Shown: positions 50,415-59,764 of the stretch, piece by piece
Position numbering within the stretch: position 1 is the first letter of the stretch
Layout of the letters: each line of letters starts with the position of its first letter
NCBI RefSeq assembly: GCF_015477805.1
Contig: NZ_JADLQL010000004.1
Location: forward strand, 558,001-622,000
DNA from: Nocardia flavorosea
GTDB taxonomy: Bacteria > Actinomycetota > Actinomycetes > Mycobacteriales > Mycobacteriaceae
Reading direction: 5' to 3'
DNA: 64,000 nt
Program-made: the position numbers and the translations under genes
Notes under the pieces: model-generated
The model's database searches: none
What the model was told of the DNA's origin: nothing
Seen by the model: only the letters and a program-made list of their open reading frames with translations

Positions 50415-51224
50415 GTGAGTTCTCTATTCGCCGTACTGCCGGCGGCCGCGTTCGATTCGGCCGAGCAGGCGTACGAGCGGTATCTGTCCCTGGTAGAAGC
50501 ACCCGAGCCCGGTCCGCCGGAGCGGGCGGTGGGTGTGGTGTGCACCCTGATCCACCGTTCCGGGACCGGTTTACGGGTCCACCGCCGCCCTGAGGCCCGG
50601 GGCGCTCTGCTGGAAGCCACCGTCCGCGACCGGTTCGATTGCCTGCGCGCCCTGCTGGCGCTCACCGCCGACCGCGACCTGGCCGTGCTGGACGTCGCGA
50701 CCCGCCGCCTCTACAACCCGCGCGGCGCCACCCGGATACAGGTGACCACGGGCAATATCACCCTCCCGTATCTCACCGAGAGCATTCTCGACGAGATACT
50801 GGAAACGCCGCCGGACCCGCGCGATCCCGCCCTGCAGGTGACCCGCGCGCCGATGTGTCATATCCGGGCCCGCCGCCTGCCGGACGAGATCTTCGAACTC
50901 GAACATCGCGATCTCGACGCGTTCTTCCGTCTCTACACCGATAACGCGCCGCTGGTCCGTAAAACCATCTGGGCGTGGGCTGTCCGCGATCCGTGGTGGC
51001 AGCAGGCGATCGCGTGGCAACGTGTCGATACGCCGGTCGCACCGCGCAGGCGGCCGGCACCGGAGGACGATATCGATGCGGTGCTGGCCGAGTTACGTCA
51101 GATGGCCGACGAACCACCCCCGGAACTCGGTGCGCTCCAATTGCTTTCCACCCTCGGCGATCTCGACACCCGAACACAGGCCATCCTCGACCGGCCCGAA
51201 CCGGAGGCCCACGAACAGCAGTGA
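50415..51224 (+). CDS. hypothetical 269-residue protein
   Basis: Start GTG 50415 is the first likely codon after a run of junk-like sequence in the same frame. The protein is cytoplasmic, with SLFAVLPAAAFDSAEQAYER, GVVCTLIHRSGTGLRVHRRP, YNPRGATRIQVTTGNITLPY, and a conserved-looking LTESILDEILETPPDPRDPA. The Arg-rich middle strand and the C-terminal helix ELRQMADEPPPELGALQLLS suggest a regulatory or structural protein. Not recognised. It ends facing the mce operon end. Confidence 0.65.
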   Translation: MSSLFAVLPAAAFDSAEQAYERYLSLVEAPEPGPPERAVGVVCTLIHRSGTGLRVHRRPEARGALLEATVRDRFDCLRALLALTADRDLAVLDVATRRLYNPRGATRIQVTTGNITLPYLTESILDEILETPPDPRDPALQVTRAPMCHIRARRLPDEIFELEHRDLDAFFRLYTDNAPLVRKTIWAWAVRDPWWQQAIAWQRVDTPVAPRRRPAPEDDIDAVLAELRQMADEPPPELGALQLLSTLGDLDTRTQAILDRPEPEAHEQQ

Positions 51225-51451
51225 CCCGCCGCGGTGTCTGCGGGGGCCGATGAGACCCATTCGCGCATCGCGATATCGGCCCATTACTCGACGACCCCGG
51301 CGTCCAGCGGTTCGCCGCATCCGGATTTCGCCGCCGGCACGCAGCGGTCGCATCGGCTCCGGCGCGGACCTGGTGAATTCGCCGCAGCAGATGTAACCCG
51401 TGAGTCCGCAACGCGGAGCGGAGAATACGCAGCGCGCCGGTCCAGCGAAAA

Positions 51452-52408
51452 CTATTTCAGCCCGACCCGAACCTGCACGGAATCCTCGTCCGTACTGGCC
51501 AGCGCTTGCTGGAGCAGGCTGCTGATGTTCACCTGGGGCGCGGCGCTGTTCAGGCTGTCCGTGAGCGGGGCCAAGCCCGGTTGCAGGGCGGCGAGTTCGG
51601 GCCCGATCTCGTCGAGGACCGCGCGCAGGCGCTCCAGCAACGGAACCACGCCCCCCTCTTCGAGATACATCTCCGGAAATCCCTCCGCTCCGGTGACCCG
51701 GCCCACCGATTCCACGAAATCGTCGAGAACTTCGGCGAAGCGGGTGAATTCGGTGGCGGCCGCCGAGGTGGCGGGGCCCGCCCATTCGGCGTCGGCGGCG
51801 GCGGTTTCGAAGTTGTCGAGCAGTTCGGCGATGCGGGGTTCGCGCGACATGATGGTCGCGGCGAGCAGGTCGGCGGCGCGGGTGAGTTCCGGGAGGACCG
51901 CGTCGGTGCCGTGCAGGGCCTCGCTCATGGTGCGTACCAGCGACCCCATGGTTTCCGGGTCGAGCTGGTTCATGGTCCGGGTCACCATGCGGGCGGCCTC
52001 GGGGATCGACAGCGGGCTGCGGATATCCTCCGACTCCAGCCGCTGTCCGTCGGATATATAAGGCCCCGCGCCGGTTTTCGGGGCGAACTGGACATAGGGT
52101 TCGCCGAGCGCGGACAGATGCTCGACGGTCACGACGCTGTCGGCGGGCAGCCGGTGCGAATCCTGTACCCGAAAACCCACTTCCACACCGTCGGCGACGC
52201 GATCGACGGAGGTTACGCGGCCGACTTCGATACCGGTGAGCAGGACCGGTGAGCCCACACCGAGACCGCCGGAATCCTCGAGCACGAGGGAGGCGTTCAG
52301 GTAGTCACGGAACGGATCGGCACGCACCACACCGAAGGTCAGGTAGCTCGCGCCGACCACCGTGATGGCCGCGATCCCGCCCAGCGACGCCAGTGGACCC
52401 AGTTTCAT
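51452..52408 (-). CDS. mceF: MceF
   Basis: A 318-residue Mce-family protein, last in the operon. An N-terminal membrane anchor (GPLASLGGIAAITVVGASYL) is followed by the MlaD/Mce beta-barrel domain with GSPVLLTGIEVGRVTSVDRV, then a long helical region (residues 130-300). Mce proteins form a hexameric tunnel carrying lipids or sterols across the envelope. The start overlaps mceE by ATGA. It is shorter than Mycobacterium MceF, lacking a long C-terminal extension. Confidence 0.93.
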   Translation of the reverse strand: MKLGPLASLGGIAAITVVGASYLTFGVVRADPFRDYLNASLVLEDSGGLGVGSPVLLTGIEVGRVTSVDRVADGVEVGFRVQDSHRLPADSVVTVEHLSALGEPYVQFAPKTGAGPYISDGQRLESEDIRSPLSIPEAARMVTRTMNQLDPETMGSLVRTMSEALHGTDAVLPELTRAADLLAATIMSREPRIAELLDNFETAAADAEWAGPATSAAATEFTRFAEVLDDFVESVGRVTGAEGFPEMYLEEGGVVPLLERLRAVLDEIGPELAALQPGLAPLTDSLNSAAPQVNISSLLQQALASTDEDSVQVRVGLK

Positions 52409-53493
52409 CTCACGGCTCCGATCATGCGCAGGGTTTCGATGATCCGGTTCACCTGGTCGTCGGTGGACAGTCCCGGCGCACGGACAGCACTGATATCCAC
52501 CTTCGGACCGTTCTCCACGAACGGGATGATCTTGTCCCGCAGCAGCGCGACCAGCATGTTCAGATTCGACGGTTGCCGCAGATCCAGCGGGCCGCCGGTG
52601 GCCAGCGGGACGAAAGCCGCCGCGGCCGCACCCCCGGACTGTGCCAGCGGCGCCAGCCAGCTCAACGACTGCCCGACCGGGCCCAGCCCGCCGAAGATCT
52701 CGGTCACCTCGGCGATCGACGCGGTGGCGTCGTTCATCTGCTGCACCGATTCGGGGCGCAGAATATTGTCCAGCTCGTCCTGGATCCCGTGCATGACCAC
52801 CGCGTTCTCGGCCACACCGTGCAGCAGCAGATCCACCTGATCCAGATGTGCGGCCAGATCGACCGCGTCCGTGGCCAGCACCTGCGCTATCTGCTGAGTC
52901 TTCGCCGGATCCTGCGGAAGCACCGAATTGAGCCGGTTGACGATGTCCTGCAGGTCCCCGACCGCTCCGCTGTTGACGAAGAAGGCGATCGCGGCCATCG
53001 TGTCCTCGAGCTGGACCGATGGTGTGGTGCGGTCGCGGGTGATGGTGTCACCGGGGTGCAGCAGGGTGTGGTAGCCGTCGGGCGGGGTGGTGAGGGCGAC
53101 GTGGATATCGCCGAGCACAGTGTTCTGCCGCAATTCCGCGATCGTGGTGGCCGGGAGTTCGACCTCGTCGTCGACCTCGATATCCACCACCACATACCCG
53201 GGGGTGGTCGCGTCGCCGGGGACAACCTCGACTTCTTCCACATTGCCGATCTGCGCGCCGTTGGCGATGACCTTCGCGCGCGCGGGCAGGTTCAGTACAT
53301 TGGCGAATTCGATACGCAGCGGATAACTTCTGCCGGTGACCGTGGCGCCGGGAACGGGGATATCGGAGGGGTCGAACGCGCAGCCGGAGACGGCAAGGGC
53401 GGCGGCGAGCCCGCAGGCCGCCAATCCGCGCCGCAACCGGGTGCGGTCGACGGTGATCCGCCGGGTCGTATCGAACGAAATTCGCCGTGTCAT
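52405..53493 (-). CDS. mceE: MceE lipoprotein
   Basis: A 362-residue Mce protein of the lipoprotein (LprK-like) kind: signal with lipobox AVSGC, lipidated Cys near residue 38. The Mce domain follows (residues about 50-130, with GYVVVDIEVDDEVELPATTI, ELRQNTVLGDIHVAL), then a helical part. Overlaps both neighbours by ATGA. As in mycobacterial operons, the fifth mce gene encodes the outer-leaflet-facing anchor of the complex. Confidence 0.93.
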   Translation of the reverse strand: MTRRISFDTTRRITVDRTRLRRGLAACGLAAALAVSGCAFDPSDIPVPGATVTGRSYPLRIEFANVLNLPARAKVIANGAQIGNVEEVEVVPGDATTPGYVVVDIEVDDEVELPATTIAELRQNTVLGDIHVALTTPPDGYHTLLHPGDTITRDRTTPSVQLEDTMAAIAFFVNSGAVGDLQDIVNRLNSVLPQDPAKTQQIAQVLATDAVDLAAHLDQVDLLLHGVAENAVVMHGIQDELDNILRPESVQQMNDATASIAEVTEIFGGLGPVGQSLSWLAPLAQSGGAAAAAFVPLATGGPLDLRQPSNLNMLVALLRDKIIPFVENGPKVDISAVRAPGLSTDDQVNRIIETLRMIGAVR

Positions 53494-54590
53494 CGCGCAC
53501 CCGCCGATCCCAGAACCAGTCGCACCAGATCCACATCCACCATGCCGTTCGCCGCGCCGGCGCAGCGTCCGGGCGTCAGCGCGTTCACTGCGGCACAGAC
53601 CTGCTCGGCGTGCTGCTGCGGTATCGCGACCCGCGGCGGTGCGTAGGTGAGTCCGGGCGCACCGGTCGCCGGATCGGTGACGGTGCGCAGCGCCGAGGTC
53701 AACACCGGTGTGGTGGCGACGATTTCGCTCAGCGACCCGACATCGGCGCGAAGCAGTTTCACCAGCGGCACCAGATTGTCCAGGGTGGACATCAGCGGGT
53801 CCGCCAGGATCACTGACAGATCGTTGAGCATCGGCAGGATTTCGCGCAGGCCGTCGAACAGCTCGATCCCCGGCGTGAGCAGTTCGGCATGCGACATCTG
53901 CAGTGTCGGCCCCAGCCGGGTGAGCATCAGTTTCAGGTCACCCCAGTGTTCAGCGACCTTGTTCGACACCGACGCGTAGGCGTCGAATATCCCGGCCAGA
54001 TGGGCGATATCGGCATCCGGTGATTCCAGGACCCGGCCCAGCTGGTTGATCAGGTCGTTGATCTGCGGGCCGGTGCCGGCCGAGGCCGAATCCAGCGCGT
54101 CCAGACCGCCCGCCAGCGCATTCGGCCGGTTCTCGGTGCCACCGATCTGATCGGACAGTTCCGCCAGCGCGGTCACCGTCTGGGTGAGGCTCTTCGGGGT
54201 GAGGGTGTTGGTGAGGCACTGCGCCGGATCGTGTTCGCCGGCGGTGTTCGTACCCGGCAGCACCGCCAGTTCCCGGTCGGCGACCACGGTGTCCGATACG
54301 GTGGTCGCGCCCGCTCCCGCGTACACCGGATGATCGGCGTCCACCTCGAAATCGACCCGCACCTTCGCGCCCACCGGGGCTATCCGGGTCACCGCACCGA
54401 CCGTGATACCCCGCATCGACACCTGGTTGCCCTGGTAGAGGCCGATACTGTCGGGCATGATCGCGCAGTAGGCGCGGGTCTGCTTGAACGGTTCGAACGC
54501 GACCACGTAGGCGGCGCACACCATGAGCACCAGCACCACCGCCCCCGCGATCGACATCAGCGCAGGCGAGGCGAGCATCCGTTTCGGCAT
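53490..54590 (-). CDS. mceD: MceD
   Basis: A 366-residue Mce protein. N-terminal anchor (SIAGAVVLVLMVCAAYVVAF), Mce domain with GLYQGNQVSMRGITVGAVTR and VDADHPVYAGAGATTVSDTV, then a helical tail that ends at Cys-containing GRCAGAANG. The start is ATG 54590 with a one-base overlap (TGATG) to mceC; a GTG six bases earlier is the alternative. Fourth of six mce genes. Confidence 0.92.
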   Translation of the reverse strand: MPKRMLASPALMSIAGAVVLVLMVCAAYVVAFEPFKQTRAYCAIMPDSIGLYQGNQVSMRGITVGAVTRIAPVGAKVRVDFEVDADHPVYAGAGATTVSDTVVADRELAVLPGTNTAGEHDPAQCLTNTLTPKSLTQTVTALAELSDQIGGTENRPNALAGGLDALDSASAGTGPQINDLINQLGRVLESPDADIAHLAGIFDAYASVSNKVAEHWGDLKLMLTRLGPTLQMSHAELLTPGIELFDGLREILPMLNDLSVILADPLMSTLDNLVPLVKLLRADVGSLSEIVATTPVLTSALRTVTDPATGAPGLTYAPPRVAIPQQHAEQVCAAVNALTPGRCAGAANGMVDVDLVRLVLGSAGAR

Positions 54591-55651
54591 CAGCACACCT
54601 TCCCGGGCAGCGGAACGCAGACGACGGCGCCGGGATCCAGTCCGGGCGCGGTCACCGTGGTCCCCGACTGGTCGACCTGCACGCCGCCGCCGGGCCCGAC
54701 CAGTTCGCGCAGTTTCGCGCTCAGGCTCTGCGTGGAGGCGATCATCGGCTCCAACTGGTCGCCGTATTCCTGGAGCCGGGGCAGCGCATCGGCCAACTGC
54801 TGCACCTTCGGCTGCAATGTCTGATCCCAGCTCGGGGCCAGGGCCGTCACCCGCTGCACCACCGAACTGAGCAAGCTGAGCGCCTGACGCAGTTCGGCGC
54901 GTTTGTCCAGCAGCACCGTCTCCATCAGATTGACGTTGTCCATCAACCGGCCCAGATCGGTTTTCGCGCCGTCGTACATGGTCACGTATTCGTCGGCGGT
55001 TGCGATGGCGTTCGATACCTGGGTGCGCTGGCGTTCGATGGCGTCGAGGTAGCTGCCGACGGTGTCCAGCACACTGCGCAGGGTTTCCGGCGCGCCTTCG
55101 ATGGAGGTGTCGAGGGCGGCGAGGTTACGGCGCAGGGTGTCGCCGTCGGTTTCCCGCAATGGTGTGGTCGCGTCCTGGAACGTCTCCATCAAGCTGTAGG
55201 GCAGGCGGACGCGGTCGGCGGGGATCGGGTTGTCGCCCAACGGGGCATCGCCCGCCGGGAACAACGCGACGTAATGACCGCCGACCAGTGTGAGCATGCG
55301 GATATCCAGCGAACTCTGATCGCCGACGAATACGTCCCGGTCCACGGTGAACCGCATCAGCACCCGATCGGGTTCCAGTTCGAGGGATTCCACCTCCCCC
55401 ACCGGGACCCCGGCCAGCCGGATATCGTCGCCGGCCTTCACCGACTGCGCCTCGCTGAGTTCGGCGGTGTAGGTCTTCTTCCCGAGCGGGAGCACGTACA
55501 GCGCGCCGACCGCCGCACCCAGCACCGCCACCGCGCAGATGCCGGCGATCCCCAACCGCAGTTGTCTACGCAGTTTCGTGGGTTCGTCGGTGATGGGCTG
55601 GTCGCGATCGAACCAGCGGCCGAGCGCCGATTTCACCCGGGTGGTGGTCAT
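54590..55651 (-). CDS. mceC: MceC
   Basis: A 353-residue Mce protein. Start ATG 55651 gives an ATGA overlap with mceB, matching the operon; an ATG at 55660 would overlap 13 bases. Anchor helix at LGIAGICAVAVLGAAVGALY; Mce domain with VKAGDDIRLAGVPVGEVESL and DQSSLDIRMLTLVGGHYVAL; helical tail with a Val/Pro-rich end containing two cysteines (VVCVPLPGKVC). Confidence 0.92.
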   Translation of the reverse strand: MTTTRVKSALGRWFDRDQPITDEPTKLRRQLRLGIAGICAVAVLGAAVGALYVLPLGKKTYTAELSEAQSVKAGDDIRLAGVPVGEVESLELEPDRVLMRFTVDRDVFVGDQSSLDIRMLTLVGGHYVALFPAGDAPLGDNPIPADRVRLPYSLMETFQDATTPLRETDGDTLRRNLAALDTSIEGAPETLRSVLDTVGSYLDAIERQRTQVSNAIATADEYVTMYDGAKTDLGRLMDNVNLMETVLLDKRAELRQALSLLSSVVQRVTALAPSWDQTLQPKVQQLADALPRLQEYGDQLEPMIASTQSLSAKLRELVGPGGGVQVDQSGTTVTAPGLDPGAVVCVPLPGKVC

Positions 55652-56652
55652 CCGTTGCATATCGCCACCTGCTGCCCGCCGATCAGGACCCGCACCGGGG
55701 CCGGCACCTCGGCTTCGCCCTTACTGCACTCCGGCCGGAAACCGGACGGGGTCCGCGGGAACGCGGTATCCACCGCGGCCAGCAGACCGGGCAGCCGGCC
55801 GAAAGTGTCGAGTGCCTGCTGCGGATCGGGGAAGAGGTTGCGGATCATCGCGTCGATATCGGGCCCCATCTCCGGGCTCAGCCCCAGTGCGGCCAGCAGG
55901 CGATCCACCGGTTCCAGGACCGACGGCGCGCTCATCGCGAAATCCGCGAGCCCGCCGACATTGCGTTGCAGCGCCTCGAAGATATCGGTGAGCCGCGCCA
56001 GCAGCGGCACGAGGTGATACAGCCGGCCGCCCACCCGCTCGGCGAGATCGGACATATTGCGCACCAGGGTTCCGATGACGTGCTGGCGATCCTCGGCGTA
56101 TTCGCTGAGCGTGCCGATGGCGTCGAGTGCCGGGCCGATTCCCGCGCCGTCGCCCTCGATCACCGCGAGCATGCTTTCGGTGAACTGGTTGAGCGCCTCC
56201 GGCGACAGGGTTTTCAGAACCGGTTGCAAGCCGTCGAACAGGCTGGTCACATCGAACGAGGGGATGGTCTGTCCGGGGCCGATATCCGCACCGTCGGCGA
56301 GACGCATCCCTGGATTCGGCTGCTGCTGCAGGTCGATATACCGCTGCCCGGTGAGATTCTGGTAGCGGATGGCCAGAACGCTGTTGTCGTAGACGGGGGT
56401 GTCGGTGGTGACGGTGAGCCGGACCTTCGCCCGGTCGCCGTCGAGGGTGACGGCCTCCACCTTGCCGACCTGCACTCCGAACATCCGCACATCGTCGCCG
56501 GTTTTCAAACCGTTGGCGTCGGTGAACAGGGCGTGGTGGGTTTCGGTTTCGCCGTCCACCGGCCGTTTGATGGCCCCGATCACCAGGGCCAGCACCAGCG
56601 CCATCACCCCGGCGAACAGGGCCAGCCGCCAGGCGGCGCGCCGCGCGGTCAT
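55648..56652 (-). CDS. mceB: MceB
   Basis: A 334-residue Mce protein. Anchor (ALFAGVMALVLALVIGAIK), Mce domain with GLKTGDDVRMFGVQVGKVEA and VLAIRYQNLTGQRYIDL, a typical RYQNL strand of the family, then a helical region and a C-terminal Cys-containing end. Start overlaps mceA stop (ATGA). Second of six mce genes. Confidence 0.93.
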   Translation of the reverse strand: MTARRAAWRLALFAGVMALVLALVIGAIKRPVDGETETHHALFTDANGLKTGDDVRMFGVQVGKVEAVTLDGDRAKVRLTVTTDTPVYDNSVLAIRYQNLTGQRYIDLQQQPNPGMRLADGADIGPGQTIPSFDVTSLFDGLQPVLKTLSPEALNQFTESMLAVIEGDGAGIGPALDAIGTLSEYAEDRQHVIGTLVRNMSDLAERVGGRLYHLVPLLARLTDIFEALQRNVGGLADFAMSAPSVLEPVDRLLAALGLSPEMGPDIDAMIRNLFPDPQQALDTFGRLPGLLAAVDTAFPRTPSGFRPECSKGEAEVPAPVRVLIGGQQVAICNG

Positions 56653-57653
56653 CGCTGCCCTCCCGCGACTCCGTCCACGTCGACCTCGAGGTCGAGCACC
56701 GGCCCGTCGGGCCCTTCCTTGAAGGCGACCCCCAACCGGGTGAGCAGGGCGCGCAGATCGGCAGCCGACTGCTGCGGATCCGGCACGGCCAACGCCAGCA
56801 GGTTCAAGGTGGGCGCGAGCATATCGGTGTATCCGGACAGTTGGCTCGCACTGTTCACGGTGCCGGTCAAGGCGGGCAGGATATCGCTGGTCAGGGCTTT
56901 CACTCCGGCGTCGAAATCGGACCGGTTCGTGCGCAGCACCTCGATATCCACGATCTGGTCCAGCACCTCGATGGTGGCGCCGGCGAACTGGCCGCCGCCC
57001 TGGAATGCCGGCCCCAACTGCCCCACCAGTTCATTCGCCGGCATCGACTGGTGTTCGGCGATCACCCGCCCGGCCGTGATCAGCGCCTCGGCCAGCGGTG
57101 TGAACGCCTTGACATCCGCGGCGGCCTGGGAGATCACCCGCGCCATATCGGCGGTGAACACGGTGCCGCTGGTCTGCGACATACTGCGCAGCAGCGCGCC
57201 CATGGTGGCGTCGTACACATCGGCGGCCCGCCGGCCGGTCAGGTCCACCACCGCACCGGAGCGCAGTGGCGCGCCGCCGGCCCCGGGCCGGAGTTCGATC
57301 TCGCTGATGCCGAAGAGGTTGGCCGGTGCGTAATCCACCACCATGCTGTCGTCGATCCCGTGCAACCGGTTCGCGTCGAGGGACAGGCTGATCTGCTGGG
57401 TGCCGCGGCCGGCGGGCGCGATATCGGTGACCTCCCCGACCTGCACCCCGTCCACCCGCACCAGCGTTCCGGCCACCACGCCGTCACCGATATGCTCGGT
57501 GCGCAACGCGACCCGCAACCCGTCGTCGCCGGTGATCGACCGGTAGCCGTAAACCACCAGGGTGACCACCGCGAGCACCGCGACGACCACCACGCCGACC
57601 CGCCGCGCACTACGCGGACCGGCGGCGACCCCGGGCATTCCGTACTTCGGCAT
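56649..57653 (-). CDS. mceA: MceA
   Basis: A 334-residue Mce protein, first of six. N-terminal anchor (VGVVVVAVLAVVTLVVYGYR), Mce domain with VVAGTLVRVDGVQVGEVTDI, DDSMVVDYAPANLFGISEIE and a helical tail. It begins six bases after the stop of yrbEB, the largest gap in the operon. Together with the YrbE permeases it builds the periplasmic tunnel of a lipid/sterol importer. Confidence 0.93.
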   Translation of the reverse strand: MPKYGMPGVAAGPRSARRVGVVVVAVLAVVTLVVYGYRSITGDDGLRVALRTEHIGDGVVAGTLVRVDGVQVGEVTDIAPAGRGTQQISLSLDANRLHGIDDSMVVDYAPANLFGISEIELRPGAGGAPLRSGAVVDLTGRRAADVYDATMGALLRSMSQTSGTVFTADMARVISQAAADVKAFTPLAEALITAGRVIAEHQSMPANELVGQLGPAFQGGGQFAGATIEVLDQIVDIEVLRTNRSDFDAGVKALTSDILPALTGTVNSASQLSGYTDMLAPTLNLLALAVPDPQQSAADLRALLTRLGVAFKEGPDGPVLDLEVDVDGVAGGQR

Positions 57654-57659
57654 CTGTCC

Positions 57660-58529
57660 CTATCCCGTGAAGCTGATCGCCGAGTTGAATCCCCACAGCA
57701 CGAGCGTCAGGACCATGTCGAGGGCGATGATGGCGACGAAACTGGCACGTACCGCACGGCCCGAGGCGATACCGACACCTTCGGGCCCGCCGGTGGCGAA
57801 GAATCCGTAATAGCTGTGCACGCAGATCACCACGATGCCGAACACCGCGACCTTCACCGTGGCCGCGATGATGTCGAATCCGGCGATGAACTGGAAGAAA
57901 TAGTGGTCGTAGACCCCGGCGGACTGGCCGTGCACCAGGGTGATCAGGCCGCGGCAGGCGAAGTAGGAGCCGATCAGCGCGATCAGGAAGGTCGGCACGA
58001 TCGCGATGGCTCCGGCGATGACGCGGGTGGTCACCACGAAGGGCACCGACCGCAGTCCCAGCGCTTCGATGGCGTCGATCTCTTCCGAGATCCGCATCGA
58101 CCCGATCTCCGCGGTGATCCGGCACCCCGCCTGCGCGGCGAAACCCACCGCGGCCGCGATCGGCGCCAGCTCCCGCGTGGTCGCGAAGGCGGATACGATC
58201 CCGGTGACCGGTCCCATCCCGAGCATGTCCAGAGTGGCGAAGGATTCGACCCCGATCGACGCACCGATCACGAGCCCGAGCACGATCATCATGGGCACGG
58301 TCCCGCCGCCGACGATCACCGAGCCGCGCCCCCACGTCATATTCGTGATGATCCGCAGCGTTTCGCCACGGTAGCGACGCAGCGCCAGCGGAATCGACGA
58401 CAGCACCTGCCAGCAGAACACGACGGCGAAACCGAGTGAATCCACCGCGCCCAGGATCCGGCTGCCGCGGCGGAAGTACCGCGCGAGGAATCCGAGCCCC
58501 TTGGGGGTGTACGAGGTCGCCGCCATCAC
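57660..58529 (-). CDS. yrbEB: YrbEB/MlaE-type permease
   Basis: A 289-residue integral membrane protein with about five helices and the MlaE family features GGGTVPMMIVLGLVIGAS, ELAPIAAAVGFAAQAGCRIT, AEIGSMRISEEIDAIEALG (the EQ-loop-like helix contacting the ATPase). It overlaps yrbEA by ATGA. It is one of two MlaE-type permease subunits of the Mce transporter; the ATPase (MceG/Mkl) is not encoded here and is usually elsewhere in the genome. Confidence 0.95.
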   Translation of the reverse strand: MMAATSYTPKGLGFLARYFRRGSRILGAVDSLGFAVVFCWQVLSSIPLALRRYRGETLRIITNMTWGRGSVIVGGGTVPMMIVLGLVIGASIGVESFATLDMLGMGPVTGIVSAFATTRELAPIAAAVGFAAQAGCRITAEIGSMRISEEIDAIEALGLRSVPFVVTTRVIAGAIAIVPTFLIALIGSYFACRGLITLVHGQSAGVYDHYFFQFIAGFDIIAATVKVAVFGIVVICVHSYYGFFATGGPEGVGIASGRAVRASFVAIIALDMVLTLVLWGFNSAISFTG

Positions 58530-59422
58530 GCCAGCCTGGTGGGCAGGAACATGGCGGTCACCTGGGTCATGACCAGGTTGACGATCACGATGGCGACGAT
58601 CGAGAGCACCACCGCGGCGTTCACCGCATCAGCAACCCCGCGTGGGCCTCCCTTGGCTTCCAGCCCGCGCTGGCAGGCGATGATCACCACGAGGAAGCCG
58701 AAGATCACCGCCTTGAGCAGTGAAACCCACACATCGGCGGCGGTGGTGAAGGAGCCGAACGCGGCCCAGTACGAGCCGGGCGTGACACCTTGCCCGCCGA
58801 TGGCCACCAGATAGCCGGCGACGATCCCGACGAAGATCACCAGGATGTTCAGCAGCGGCGCGACCAGCAGCATCGCTACCATGCGCGGGATCACCAGCCG
58901 GTGCACTGGGCTGATCCCCATGGTGTGCAGGGCGTCGATCTCCTCGCGGATGGTGCGGGCGCCGAGGTCGGCCGCGATCGCCGCGGCGCCCGCGCCGCCG
59001 AGCAGGAAGCCGGTGGCCAGGGGCGCGCCCTGTTTGATCACTCCGAGCCCGCCGGTGGCGCCGATCAGCGAATCGGCGCCGAGGTTGTGGATCAGGTTGC
59101 CGACCTGGACCGAGACGATCACGCCGAACGGTACCGCCATCAGGATGGCCGGGAAGGCAGTGACCGTCACCAGCCGCCACGCCTGCACCAGCATTTCCTG
59201 CCATTGGAAGCGGCCGCGGGCGAGATCGGAGACCGCGCCGCCGACCGATTCCCGGGCCATCCCGACGCCTCGGCCGAAGGTACGTACCGAGGACACGATG
59301 GTGCCCGAGAAATTCTTGCCGACGATTTCCCGCGCGGTTTCGGTCCGGCGAGTGGGTTGCGGTCCGGCGGGGCCGGCGGGCCGGTCCGTATCGATAGCCG
59401 CGGGATGGCTCTCGGGAGTCAT
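58526..59422 (-). CDS. yrbEA: YrbEA/MlaE-type permease
   Basis: A 298-residue MlaE-type permease, first gene of the operon. A 100-residue cytoplasmic N-terminal segment precedes the membrane core (FPAILMAVPFGVIVSVQVGN, ATGFLLGGAGAAAIAADLGA, TIREEIDALHTMGISPVHRL). The long N-terminal extension compared with YrbEB is normal for the A subunit. The promoter lies in the 342-bp gap to the phoU-like gene; a KstR-like box lies within it. Confidence 0.95.
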   Translation of the reverse strand: MTPESHPAAIDTDRPAGPAGPQPTRRTETAREIVGKNFSGTIVSSVRTFGRGVGMARESVGGAVSDLARGRFQWQEMLVQAWRLVTVTAFPAILMAVPFGVIVSVQVGNLIHNLGADSLIGATGGLGVIKQGAPLATGFLLGGAGAAAIAADLGARTIREEIDALHTMGISPVHRLVIPRMVAMLLVAPLLNILVIFVGIVAGYLVAIGGQGVTPGSYWAAFGSFTTAADVWVSLLKAVIFGFLVVIIACQRGLEAKGGPRGVADAVNAAVVLSIVAIVIVNLVMTQVTAMFLPTRLA

Positions 59423-59764
59423 CGCCGAGATCCGTACACCGCCACGGGGGCACGCAATGTTGTGAAGTTCATGCGCTCAATCTCTCCGGTCCGGCATCGA
59501 TGCCAATGGAGAGCAAGCTAATCGTTACTAGAGGTGACAAACAAATTTGCGGCAGTGTGACAGTGGCCACGAAAAAACACCGCTACGCATAGCCAACCAC
59601 CGATTGTGTATCACGCCACCTGAACGTTTGCGGTGAATGAGAACAGGTTCTACCAAATTTACATCGTGCGAAGCGCGCCCGTCCCGACCGGCCAACGCGC
59701 GAACTCGCACACGGAATAAGCGGATCATTCGACCGATGTCGGCCCAATGGGCGACAATTCCCCC
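59423..59764. other. divergent promoter region, yrbEA / phoU
   Basis: The AT-rich gap holds the promoters of the mce operon (leftward) and the phoU-like gene (rightward). Notable short elements are the KstR-like dyad at 59640-59651 and AT-rich runs near 59540-59560. No gene is supported. Confidence 0.5.
59640..59651. promoter_or_regulatory. KstR-like dyad before mce operon
   Basis: AGAACAGGTTCT is a dyad with five-base arms around AG, with the core AAC-NN-GTT. Extended, it matches the KstR consensus TNNAACNNGTTNNA at all conserved positions except the first T, which is G. KstR represses mce4 and cholesterol genes in mycobacteria, so a sterol-linked role for this operon is possible but unproven. 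Confidence 0.4.
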
